Assembly (NCBI GenBank): GCA_007922195.1
Contig: ML681971.1
Span: 23,163,870-23,227,869 of the forward strand
Direction of reading: 5' to 3'
Length of the DNA stretch: 64,000 bases
Source: Podocnemis expansa
Taxonomy: Eukaryota; Chordata; Testudines; Podocnemididae
Shown: positions 1 to 9,597 of the stretch, piece by piece
Layout: each line of letters begins with the position of its first letter
How positions within the stretch are numbered: position 1 is the stretch's first letter
Position numbers and translations under genes: made by a program
Notes under the pieces: generated by a model
Told to the model about the DNA's origin: nothing
Databases searched by the model: none
What the model saw: the letters and a program-made list of their open reading frames with translations, nothing else

Positions 1-480
1 GGATTCTCCCTTGACGGTTCATGTAGAACACGGCCGCTGTATTGTCTGAGAGGACCTGGACCACCCTGCCTTGGAGCTAGTCGAGGAGAGTCATGCAGGC
101 CAGCCTGATAGTCTGGAGCTCCTTCACATTTATGTGGAGGAGTCTGTCCTCGGGATTCCAAACACCTTGCGTGGAGAGGCCCCTGGACAGGTGGGCTCCC
201 CAGCCTGAGTTGGATGCACCCATTATCGGGGTCACTGAGGGCTTGGCCTCCCTGAATGGAATTCCCCCTATCGCAAAGTTGGGGTCCTTCTAGATTTGGA
301 GGGACTCCAGGGCATGTTGAGGGACTGAGAGTACCTTGTCCAGGTGGTCTCTTCCTGGTCAGAAGTTCATGGTGAACCAGAGTTGGAATGGTCTCGTTCG
401 CAGGCGGGCTGTTCATATTGCCAAGGTGGCCGCAGCCATGTGTCCCAAGAGTTGCATGCACCAGCGTGCCGTAGTCAGCC
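1..480 (-). pseudogene. DIRS A RNase H domain fragment
   Basis: Minus-strand translation gives an RNase H core like that of DIRS pol. It has a GWGAHLS stretch (about 180-220), the VKEL motif carrying the catalytic Glu (about 115-135) and LSDNTAAVFYMN carrying a catalytic Asp (about 20-60). The first catalytic Asp, expected in an S/T-D-A-S motif, reads MGAS here, so an acidic residue seems lost. A stop interrupts the frame near 95. In the family, RNase H removes the RNA template strand during cDNA synthesis. The fragment directly follows the RT of the same element and continues off the window. Confidence 0.7.
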
Positions 481-553
481 CGGACACCTGGAGCTCCATG
501 ATGATGGTGCAGATGGACCGAAATCTTGACAGGGGCAAGGATGCGGTGCCTTG

Positions 554-1287
554 TCAGGGATTTAAACGTGCCCTGGTGAATTCTATGTCCTGAGTGAGGC
601 AAAGCTTGGATTTCTCTGAGTTTATGCGGAAGCCCAGGAACTCATGCAGATTCGCTACCAGGTCGACATGGTTTTGCACCTGTCGACTTGACTTACCCAC
701 TATGAGCCAATCGTCTGGATAGGGGTAGATTCTCATACCCCTCCTGCGTGGGAAAGCTGCGACTGGTGTGACGCACTTTGTGAACACCCTGGGAGCTAGC
801 GATAACCCGAAGGGGAGGGCAGTGAACTGGTAGTGGTGTCGTGCCACCACAAACCTGAGAAGATGTCTGTGGTAGGGTCGAATGGCTATGTGGAAGTAAG
901 CATCCTTTAGATCGAGGGTTGTGAACCACTCTCCCGGGGACAGGGAGGGGACAATCTCTGGGGCAGGGAAACTATGTGGAACTTTATTGTCTTTATGTGT
1001 TTGCTGAGTGCTCTGAGGTCTAGAATAGGTCATAGGTCCCCGTTGGGCTTGGGGACTAGGAAGTAGTGGGAATAGAACCCTTTGCTGCGCTCTCTTTTGG
1101 GAACCTTTTCTATGGCTCCGAGGGAGAGTAGCTTCTGGCATTCGACCTCAAGCATGCCCAGCAGTTCTGGGTTTTCTGATATCATGCGAGGGGCAGTTTC
1201 CTGTCCTGAGGGACTGAAAGGAACTGGATACGGTATCCTCATGCCACTGTGTCGAGGACCCACTGGTCTGATGTGACACGGGTCCAC
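554..1287 (-). pseudogene. DIRS A reverse transcriptase
   Basis: Two overlapping minus-strand frames together make a DIRS-type RT. The N-terminal part (1287-1030) ends in FLVPKPNGDL, and the catalytic part (about 1030-554) has motif A (LDLKDAYFHIAI), motif B (LPFGLSLAPRVF) and the Y-x-D-D box as YPDDWLI. The join needs a frameshift near 1030. The catalytic Asp residues of motifs A and C are kept, unlike in element D. The enzyme would copy element RNA into cDNA. The frameshift and neighbouring stops mean this copy is very unlikely to make an active protein. Confidence 0.85.
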
Positions 1288-1357
1288 TGTGGGGTGAAGT
1301 GGTGGAGGCGGTAGGGGGGAGAACAGGGGTTTTGGAGCACTGCCCTGTGAGGGACCA

Positions 1358-3574
1358 TCAGAAGCACTGCTTGTGGCCCGAAGAGCGGTCCGATCCCTGT
1401 CTGTGCCATCCAGACTGGGAGGCAGTCAGCTTACCCCTTTTACCTGATCGGCTCTTGTCTTTGTCCAGGTCCCCAAGATTGCGCTGGAGAAACTGGAGGG
1501 ATCTCGGGAACTGGGTCTGCAGTTTCAGCTGCTGTTTCAGTTGCTGTAGCTGCTGATGCGACCTCGAGGAGTGCCTAACAGGTTGAGGCGTGTAGATTCC
1601 GAGGGACCGGAGTATAGCCCTTGAGTCCTTCATACCATGCAGCTTCGCATTTGTGGAAGATGCGAAGAGGTCGGGACCCTCAAAGGGAGGGTCCTGGATA
1701 ATCTGCTGCATCTGCATGGAAAGGCCAGAGTTTTGGAGCCAGGCCAACTGGTGCATAATGACTGTGGATGCCATTAGGTGTGCCGCTGTATCTACTGTAT
1801 CCCAGGTTGCTGCGAGCGCATCCCTGGATGCTCTCTCTCCTTCGTCCAGCATTGACTCAAAGTCTCTCAGGCACTTCTTGGAGACGGCCGAGTGGAAATT
1901 TCACAGGGCCTCCGACAAGTTGAAGATGTAGCGCGTCATCAGGGCTGAGTGGTTTGAGATACGCGGCTGTAGGGTGGCAGAAGAGTATACTTTCCTGCCT
2001 AATAGGTCAAGCTTCCTTGCCTCTCTGTTCTTGGGCATGGAGCTCGGCTGGCCCTGTCTCTCCCTTTGGTTGACTGTGTCGACCACCAGGGACCCTGGGG
2101 CAGGATGGTGGAATAGGAAGGGGAATCCGTCCAGGGAGACAGAATATTTCTTGTCCGCCACTTTGGACACTGGCGGAATCGAGGAAGGCGTTTTGCCAGT
2201 GTTCTTAGACGATACAGAACGCCCTGGAGTGTAGGGGAATCGTGACCTTAGCTGGAGGGGCTCTACAGCACACGTCAAAGAGGGAATCATCTTCCACTTG
2301 GATCATCCCTAGCTTCAGCTTCAGATTTGCTGCCATGCAGTGGAGGAGGTCCTGCTCAACATGGGAACCTCCCTTGCAGTCGGCGGACATGTCCAATTAG
2401 GCACTCGTCAGGTGATGAGGATGATTGAGCCCTTGATCTGCTACGTTGAGTAGAATCAGGGTCTGGCTTGTCTTCGGAGAAATCCGAGGACTCTGGGACC
2501 AGCGATCAAGCATAATGGAAGGAGGCATTGTATGCCATCGTGTTCAGCCAGTCGAGGGTCCACTCGTTGTGTGGTGACCTCGTTGGCGGCATAGAAGCCA
2601 TGGGGGGAGCAGAGACCTCTCCTGATGGCCGTATTCCCCGCGAGCTCAGTGATACAGAGCTGTTTTGAAGCCGTTTTCATGGACGCTCCTCCTGGGGGGG
2701 GAAGAAATGGGTCTTCGGAGGACGATCTGGACAACCTCCCCACCAACATCCAGTATTTCGGTACCGAGAGTTCTTTGGAGGAGTGATGAGGCGGAGCCGC
2801 AGTACTCTGGCCCAGAGTTGGGCTTGATGGTACAGGGTTGAAGAAGGGCGAAGAGGCGCGCGACAGTAGTGGTACCAGCGCGGGTGTTGTCGGTGCTGGG
2901 TCCAACGGCACTGGAAGCGGCGGTACCGGCAATGGTGCTGGGTCCAGTGGTACTGGGCTTGATGACAGTATGAGGCTTAGCGGTGGTACCGGAAGGGGCG
3001 GTGCCATGTCCAGCGGTGCCAATGGGGGTGGTGCCGCTATGGTCCGCTTCTTCATCTTCTGCACCGGAGCAGGGTTTGAATGCCCTTGGCGGGTCAATGC
3101 CTGAGCCAGTGCCCTAGCTGGGGCGGCTGGGGGGCTGCCAGGAGACTGGCGAGGTCGATGCCGAGGCGGTACCGTAGCGGGCCAAGATTTCGGGCCCAGC
3201 ACTGGTGATCAGTGGGGATCCTGAGCCTGGGCCAATCGAGTGTCTGGTGGAGCGCTGGTGGCTCGGCCACCTTCATGCAGAGCGGCTCCGTTCCCCAAAA
3301 TCGAGAGGAGACAGCGCTCTCTTTCCGGGCAAGTTCTTTGCTTGAAGGATCAGCAAATGGAGCACTCCGCTGCGAGGTGTGACTCACCCAGGCAAGCAAG
3401 GCATTTCTCGTGTGGGTCGTCCAGCAGAAAAGCCTTGCAGCATCTTAAGCATGACTTGAAACCTGGCATTTCGAGTTTCACACGAAAGACAGACGCATGT
3501 TTCGTGAGATAATATTGATCTGAACCAATGCTGATGGCGGAAAAAGGAACTGGGAGGGTCAGGGTCACGGTCAC
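1358..3574 (-). pseudogene. DIRS A gag-like region
   Basis: Several minus-strand frames align in order with the gag-like frames of elements B, C and D. First comes a Cys/His knuckle (3480-3350: C-x2-C then C-x2-C-x4-H and C-x2-C), then a Pro-rich linker rich in PxP (about 3050-2800), then a QDLLH segment (about 2350). A block with DxVNQRERQGQP and LDLLGRKVYSS follows (about 2120-1980), then the C-terminal TVDTAAHLMAS block (about 1800-1760) and a Gln/Leu-rich tail. Gag-like proteins of DIRS elements are thought to package element RNA. Frame changes near 3350, 2290 and 1880 show decay. The homology to D is by residue pattern only. Confidence 0.75.
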
Positions 3575-3606
3575 CTATATAGCCGTGGTCACGGCCTGGA
3601 GTCCTT

Positions 3607-3813
3607 TATGGGCTACCTCTCGGCGCACTTTGATCTCTTGCACCGGGCCACGGCCCACGTAGGTATAGAGGTGGAGCCCCTGAACCTCCGCCCCCGATAC
3701 CCTGTCTGGACTGGCATTCACCTCCATGGCACCTTTAGCAATCCCGCCCCACCCAGGCGTGTGGGACCTTTCATGCTCCTGGTGGCAGAGTCCAACCTGC
3801 GTCCCCCCGGTTA
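3607..3813 (+). pseudogene. DIRS B gag fragment, N-terminal side
   Basis: Encodes GYLSAHFDLLHRATAHVG, which matches GDLTVHFDFLRRVFAHVG of element C (about 13850) and the HQDLLHRLVSNLG block of D (about 47140). The frame stops where CR1 sequence begins at about 3814. The zinc-knuckle part expected upstream is absent because element A occupies that side. Confidence 0.7.
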
Positions 3814-4048
3814 GGGAGGTCTAGGCTGGATATTAGAAAAAACTTTTTTACTAGGAGAGTGGTGAAGTCTTGGAATGAGCTGCCGAGGGAGGTGGTGGAG
3901 TCTCCATCTTTGGAGGTGTTTAAGGCCTGGCTGGACATAACCCTGACTGGGATGGTTTAAGCGGGAGTGGTCCTGCCTCTGGCAGGGGGTTGGACTAGAT
4001 GACCTATGAGGTCCCTTCCAACCCTATGATTCTATGATTCTATGATAC
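3814..4048 (+). mobile_element. CR1 LINE, 3' end fragment
   Basis: About 235 bp of CR1 3' end: the last RT-ORF codons (pattern [17 protein letters not shown]), the conserved 3' UTR, and the CR1 tail of ATTCTATG repeats ending at 4048. It is severely 5'-truncated, as is usual for CR1. It interrupts the gag of element B and abuts the next CR1 directly. Confidence 0.9.
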
Positions 4049-6072
4049 AATTCCGATAAGGAGAAAGCACAGCAAATGTGGAAGGTGCCCACTGTGGCTT
4101 AACAGAGAGCTCTGCACTGAGCTGAAGCATAAAAAGGACGCTTACAGGAAGTGAAAGCTAGGACAGATGACTAAGGAGGCATATAAAGACATTGCTCGGG
4201 ACTGCAGGGATAAAATCAGAAAGGCCAAAGGACAAATGGAGTTGCGACTAGCAAGGGATGTGAAGGATAACAGGAAGGGGTTCTACAAGTATATCAATAA
4301 CAAGAAGAGGATCAGGGATGGTGTAGGTCCCTTACTGAATGGGGCAGGCATCCTCGTGACAGAGGATGAGGAAAAAGCTGAAGTGCTCAATGCTTTTTTT
4401 AGTTCAGTTTTCACAAGCAAGGTCAGCTCCCAGCCCACTACACTAGGTACGGGGGACTGGGGAGAAGAAGAGAGGCCCTTGGTGACAGAAGGTCAGGTTA
4501 GGGACTGCTTAAAGAAACTAGATGTGCACAAGTCCATGGGGCCGGATGAACTGCATCCGAGGGTGCTGAGGGAGCTGGCTGATGAGATAGCAGTACCGTT
4601 GGCCATTATCTTTGAAAACTTGTGGCGAACGGGGGAGGTGCCAGAGGACTGGAAAAAAGCAAATATAGTACCTATCTTCAAGAAAGGCAAAAAGGAGGAT
4701 CCAGGGAATTACAGACCTGTCAGCCTCACCTCAATCCCTGGAAAAATCATGGAGCAGCTTCTCAAAGAATCCATCCTGAAACACTTGGAGGAACGTAGAG
4801 TAATCAGGAACAGTCAGCATGGATTTACCAAGGGTAAATCATGCCTGACCAACCTCATCGCCTTCTATGATGAGATGACTGGATTTGTGGATGCGGGAAG
4901 AGCCGTTGATGTCATATACCTTGACTTTAGCAAGGCTTTTGATACGGTTTCCCACAGCATTCTCATTGGCAAATTAAGGAAGTATGGGTTAGATGCGTGG
5001 ACTGTAAGGTGGATAGAAAACTGGCTAGAACAACGGTTTCAGCGTGTAGGAATCAATGGCTCCATGTCAAGTTGGCAGGCAGTAACAAGTGGTGTGCCCC
5101 AGGGGTCGGTCCTGGGGCCAGTTCTGTTCAATGTTTTCATTAATGATCTGGATGATGGGATAGATTGCACACTTAGTAAGTTTGCAGATGATACCAAACT
5201 GGGGGGAACGGTAGACACCCTAGAGGGCAGAGACAGGATTCAGGGAGACCTAGACAAACTGGAGCAGTGGGCCAAGAGGAATCTCATGAGGTTCAACAAG
5301 GATAAGTGTAAAATCCTGCACTTGGGACGAAAAAACCCCATGTACTGCTACAGGCTGGGGAGTGATCAGCTAAATAGCAGCACTGGAGAAAAGGACCTGG
5401 GAGTAATGGTGGATGGGAAGCTGGATATGAGTCAGCAGTGTGCTCTTGCTGCCAAAAAGGCCAATGGCATACTGGGCTGCATCAGAAGAAGTGTTACCAG
5501 CAGATCAAGGGATGTGATCATTCCCCTCTATTCTGCACTAGTGAGGCCGCATCTGGAATACTGCGTCCAGTTTTGGGCTCCCCACTACAAAAAGGACATG
5601 GACAAATTAGAGAGAGTCCAGAGGAGGGCAACCAAAATGATCAAAGGGCTGGAGCACAAGCCCTATGAAGAAAGACTGAAGGAACTAGGCTTATTTAGCC
5701 TGCAGAAGAGAAGACTGAGGGGGGATTTGATAGCAACCTTCAACTACTTGAAGGGTTGCTCCAAGGAGGAGGGAGCTCGACTGTTCTCGGTAGTAACAGA
5801 GGGCAGAACGAGAAGCAATGGCTTCAAGTTACAGCTGGGGCGGTCCAGGCTGGATATTAGGAAAAACTTCCTTACTAGGCAAGTGGTGAAGCATTGGAAT
5901 AAGTTGCCTAGGGAGGTGGTGGAATCTCCATCTCTGGAGGTGTTCAAGTCCCAGCTGGACAAAACACTGACTGGGATGATCTAATGGGAGTGGTCCTGCT
6001 TTTTTTGGCAGGGGGTTGGACTAGATGACCTCGTGGGGTCCCTTCCAACCCTATGATTCTATGATTCTATGA
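4049..6072 (+). mobile_element. CR1 LINE, 5'-truncated, long RT ORF
   Basis: A second CR1 copy directly follows the tail of the first. It lacks ORF1 and the endonuclease part of ORF2, but keeps the whole RT region and the 3' UTR, with the same octamer tail (about 6050-6072). On its right the gag of element B resumes. It is clearly younger than B, because its reading frame is nearly intact while B gag is decayed. Confidence 0.95.
4167..5984 (+). CDS. CR1 ORF2 reverse transcriptase part (605 codons open)
   Basis: Non-LTR retrotransposon reverse transcriptase of the CR1 clade. RT motif A ([13 protein letters not shown]) starts at residue 251, the GVPQG box is at 309-313 and the FADD catalytic box at 339-342. 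The C-terminal thumb and the family-typical end leading into the 3' UTR are present. A full CR1 ORF2 also has an AP endonuclease N-terminal to this, which 5' truncation has removed. The CR1 frame extends upstream of the first Met to about 4060 but is cut by a TGA at 4152-4154, so the Met at 4167 is only the first downstream one. Catalytic residues look intact. It has no promoter of its own and is probably not expressed as a functional protein. Confidence 0.9.
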   Translation: MTKEAYKDIARDCRDKIRKAKGQMELRLARDVKDNRKGFYKYINNKKRIRDGVGPLLNGAGILVTEDEEKAEVLNAFFSSVFTSKVSSQPTTLGTGDWGEEERPLVTEGQVRDCLKKLDVHKSMGPDELHPRVLRELADEIAVPLAIIFENLWRTGEVPEDWKKANIVPIFKKGKKEDPGNYRPVSLTSIPGKIMEQLLKESILKHLEERRVIRNSQHGFTKGKSCLTNLIAFYDEMTGFVDAGRAVDVIYLDFSKAFDTVSHSILIGKLRKYGLDAWTVRWIENWLEQRFQRVGINGSMSSWQAVTSGVPQGSVLGPVLFNVFINDLDDGIDCTLSKFADDTKLGGTVDTLEGRDRIQGDLDKLEQWAKRNLMRFNKDKCKILHLGRKNPMYCYRLGSDQLNSSTGEKDLGVMVDGKLDMSQQCALAAKKANGILGCIRRSVTSRSRDVIIPLYSALVRPHLEYCVQFWAPHYKKDMDKLERVQRRATKMIKGLEHKPYEERLKELGLFSLQKRRLRGDLIATFNYLKGCSKEEGARLFSVVTEGRTRSNGFKLQLGRSRLDIRKNFLTRQVVKHWNKLPREVVESPSLEVFKSQLDKTLTGMI

Positions 6073-6082
6073 TACGGCGAGC

Positions 6083-6526
6083 ATGAAGTATCGGGTATCC
6101 GAATCGGACTACCTCTCTCTTGCTGGCCACACAGTTCCCTCCAGGGACGTGATCCAGATGGCAATGGGGGCTGGGGAACCCCACAGGGACCCCCTTCCTC
6201 CCTCCAGGAAGACCAGGGAACTGGATTTGTTAGGCCGCAAGGTGTACTCCTCATCGGCCTTTCAACCGTGGGTGACAAACAACCAGGCTATAACCGGCAG
6301 GTACTTGCTGGGTGTCTGGGTGTCCCTAGGGAGATTTAGAAATATGTTTCCACCTGAGGCCAGGGATGAGTATGATGCCTTCTTGGAGGAAGGCAACATA
6401 ATCTCTCAAGACCTCCTTCTTTCAGCCCCCGATGCAGTGGATACTGCAGCTCACACCATGGCCTCGGCTGTTACCCTCTGCAGGGTAGCATGGCTCAGGG
6501 AGGCTAGAGCACCTCTTAACGCTCAG
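6083..6526 (+). pseudogene. DIRS B gag fragment, C-terminal side
   Basis: Continues the gag of element B after the CR1 pair. KYRVSESDYLSLAGH corresponds to the KKYCVPAVTFQCLYAH block of D, LDLLGRKVYSS matches element A, and the last block (YDAFLEEGNIISQ then AVDTAAHTMASAV) matches A, C and D. A stop at about 6527 is followed by read-through similarity (DPSFEG) to about 6560. Homology to A, C and D is by conserved words in the same order. Confidence 0.75.
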
Positions 6527-6529
6527 TAG

Positions 6530-9250
6530 GCGGTCCTTGACCCATCCTTTGAGGGGAACGTCCTGTTTTCCCCGAAAACCCTCTCCGTGGTGAGTATGGC
6601 CCCGGATCCTCGGGGAGAGGCCAAGTATTTTGGCTTCCTCCCTCCCGGACCCACCCCCCGACTTAGCTTCCCAATTCCCCTGGCGGGACAAACCCCCTTT
6701 TTCCTTTCCGCCTCACTCATGGCGGAAAAGGGACCCTTCGGTCACCCCTTTCTAGGGAGGGGCCCCTCTGATCATTACCCTCTTTACCCTTGGGGTGCAG
6801 AGGGCTCCCGGGGCATCACTGTCACAGACGGACACCCCCCACCTCCTCCCTCCGTAGGGAAGATTGGTCCGATGGGAACCACCCTGATCCTTCTCTGTTC
6901 TCTCCCTCCCCCCTCAATTGGGGGACCAGTGATTCGATTGGGGCGCTGGGGGCTGACAATGTAATGACACCCACCTATGGTGCTGCTTTCCAATACCATA
7001 GCCACCACCAACCTCCCCCCCACACCCCTCACTCCTTAAGCAGCAACTTCCCTGAGGACGGAAACCACCCCTCTCCTATTCCTAACAGCCTTCCTTCCCG
7101 AATACTCCCCACTGTGCTCCCCACCCTATCCCCTCGTCAAGGAATGGAGACGCATCTTGTTGTAGCCCTGCTACGGCAGGGCTCCGAGATGCACACATCC
7201 GCAGCCTACTCGCAACAGGACTGTGCCTGTGGCCATGATGTGTGTCCCAGGTAGGCCTCTCATTCCAGGTTAGAGGAAGGGGAGGGGATGTCCCGGGTCA
7301 CCCCACTGTCTTCTGTGCTGTGACCCCCCCCCCCCCTCCCCTCAACAACACTTTCCTCTGTGCACTAATGGTACACATCTGTGTAGTAATTCAGCTGTCT
7401 GGATAGCTACTTCACTGAGAAGGAGCCTCTACAGCGGGTTTTACCCCTGCACAGGCCCTATGTACAGCCCACTCCCCTTTCCACCCTCGTACAGTTCCTC
7501 ATCTCTGCCCTATGGTCATCTAGTGGGAACCAGGGGCCACTTCAGGAAACCTCACCTTGGTCTACTGCCTCTGAGGTAGCCCACGCTTCCCCGGCCTCAC
7601 CAAAGTACAGCCGGGGTCACCTGTTTTAAACCCTGAAGGGGAATATCTTGCTGTGTATCATAGGTTGGGAAACTGCGAAAGGTCTATCCCTTAGAGTGCC
7701 CTCCCATGTGGCTCCCACCTTGGTATCTCCTGCCCCCTGGACAATTGTCTACGGCAGACAGAAGGTTCCCTGCTTTCAGGACACTGGCGTCATCCCTCGA
7801 CCCATGGTCTTTATTCCCTGGCATGGATCCTCCCCTTTCCTGCCCTGCCCCCTGCGGGACCGTCCCACTATGCCGCACGTAGCCCCTTGGTGCTACAGCG
7901 TTTCTCCCCATGCATGCTGGTGACGTCTGGCAGTTCTGCGGTTTCCCCCTTTCCCTTTCTAAGGACCCACTTACACCCATTGCCATTACGATGGCGCGAC
8001 ACACAGAGAACCCAGTCTATACAACATGTAACAGTTTGGGGCTGTACCCCCTTTATTCGCCCTTTGGCTCTCCCCGAGGACAAAGCTTTGTTGGGTTCTC
8101 TGATCCTGAGGTGGCCTTCAGACGCGGCAGCTGCCACCTTGTTACGGCCCATTCTCTAGCTTAAGAACGACCCTTCCTTGGCAGCGGAGTTCTTCACTAT
8201 CCATGTATTGAAGAGTTTTCCGCCCTGGCATGGCAAAGTGGTAGCGTTGCCCCTCAGGAATACACCTTAGGTACCGAATCCGCGGTCTTTCACAGCCCTC
8301 CTTCAATTTTTCGGTTGCGCAGGGGCTGTCTAGACAGTAGTAGAGTTCCCTGCCATCCTTTTTCCTTCCCCTCATGCTTAGTGAGAGCTTCGAGGGGCAA
8401 AACCCTGCAAGCTTAGACCAACAGGACCCCTACCTTACATTCTAGCTTCACATGGCCCTTAGTAGGCCGTTTTTGCCAACATTGCCTCAGGCCACCATGC
8501 GGTCAGCACCTTTCCAGGGTCTCTCTGCTGCGAGAGCCCGGTCGTGGTACCAGCTTAACTGAAATCTAAGCTCCTGTGCCACCAGGTCATGAAGTAGCAT
8601 GCCGTAGGCCCGTCCTGCTTGGTTCGACTCTAAACGTCACGGATAGTGTCCCATGGTCTTCTCAGTCGCCTTCGAGCCCACCTCGCAACCTTGCACCCTT
8701 TTTCCTCTCCTTAACCAGATGGCTTGCTTTGCCACATCCTAGGTAAGGGGCATTGCCATCCCCTTACTTCTCCTTGCGTACTCAGTAGTTGCCAGATCAG
8801 TTCATGACTACGTGGCTCCTGCAAAAGCCTTCGGGTGCTCTATGTCTGCCCTTTGTTCTCGTGCGAGACGCTGCCATATGGCTAGTCTCATCAGCCAGTT
8901 TCAGTGTTCTCCTTCGAGGCCACGTGACACGGCCTAGGCCAGACATTGTAGCCTTTTGATTACATTCCACGTTTCTCCTCCTAGGCGGGGTACCTGCGTA
9001 ACTTGTTCTCTTAGGTTGCGTCCCTTCTCTTCGGCTCCGGTGACGTCACCGACCTGCATATGTGCTCTGCCTTGGCGGGTTCGGTTTTGCCCTGTGCTGG
9101 TTGACCCTCAGCCTTGCTTCTTCCAGGCCACCAAGGTCTGTTTGCCTTTTGTCTTTGGCGAATGCCTTGCTGTGGGTTCTCTACTTTACAGGGCTTGTTG
9201 CTGTGCTGTAGGCGGAAGTACCACCTCCACCCGCCGTCCTTCAACATGGC
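6530..9250 (+). other. C/T-rich interior of element B, no recognisable pol
   Basis: In an autonomous DIRS element the RT, RNase H and tyrosine recombinase would lie here. I see short Pro-rich open stretches, a poly-C run near 7325 and strong pyrimidine bias on the + strand. I find no Y-x-D-D, LPFG, DNT or H-x-x-R motifs in any frame. It is either extremely decayed or unrelated sequence carried by a non-autonomous derivative. Confidence 0.5.
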
Positions 9251-9257
9251 TAGTAGT

Positions 9258-9355
9258 CATCTATTACTGAATGCATCCAAGCAGCGTTCAAAGAACAGTG
9301 GGTTACTCTTCAGTAACTGTCCTTCTTCGAGATGGGCTGCTCGGATCCATTCAGG
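9258..9355 (+). repeat. Internal complementary region of DIRS element B
   Basis: The first half (about 9258-9300) should be the reverse complement of the lost left terminus. The second half (about 9300-9355, with ttcgagatgggctgctcgga) is the reverse complement of the right terminus at about 9540-9597. This back-to-back arrangement is the hallmark internal complementary region (ICR) that DIRS elements are thought to use as a splint for cDNA circularisation. Confidence 0.75.
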
Positions 9356-9597
9356 TCCCTCCCCTCCATCCACGCTTCTGGAGTTGGCGACTCTAAGGAA
9401 CTGAGGAGGGAGCGGGAGGGCTGCCGTATATATAGCCACGAGTGGCGTGAGGGGCGGTGGTCACCTCCCCTCTTCTGACAGGCTAGGACAAGTTTTTTCC
9501 GACCAATCCAGCGCTCCGGTATGGAGACACCTATTACTGAATGGATCCAAGCAGCCCATCTCAAAGAAGGACAGTTACTGGAGAGTAACCGACTGTT
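9356..9597 (+). repeat. Right terminal repeat of DIRS element B
   Basis: Runs from the ICR to the end of the element near gagagtaaccgactg (9581-9595). It contains a TATA-like stretch (about 9425-9435) seen in inverted form in the left repeat of element C. The inverted partner on the left is missing in B. Confidence 0.7.

Larger units (their letters stand above)
1..3597 (-). mobile_element. DIRS-type retrotransposon A (partial, minus strand)
   Basis: Read on the minus strand from about 3597 down to the window edge, this holds a gag-like region with an N-terminal zinc knuckle, a reverse transcriptase and the start of an RNase H. That is the order of vertebrate DIRS1-like elements. A short piece of 5' leader with a TATA-like stretch (about 3570-3585) is present. 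The terminal repeat itself is missing: similarity stops at about 3597-3607, where element B gag begins in the opposite direction. The tyrosine recombinase end would lie left of position 1. Frameshifts and stops make it a relic. Confidence 0.85.
3607..9597 (+). mobile_element. DIRS-type element B, left end lost, split by CR1s
   Basis: Plus-strand element with gag blocks at 3607-3813 and 6083-6526, separated by two CR1 insertions. It ends in a complete internal complementary region (about 9258-9355) and a right terminal repeat (about 9356-9597). The left terminal repeat and gag N-terminus are absent: at 3597-3607 the sequence switches to minus-strand element A. Its gag is closer to that of element C than to A or D. 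Between the end of gag and the ICR (6530-9250) the sequence is C/T-rich and shows no RT, RNase H or recombinase motif that I can recognise. Confidence 0.75.
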
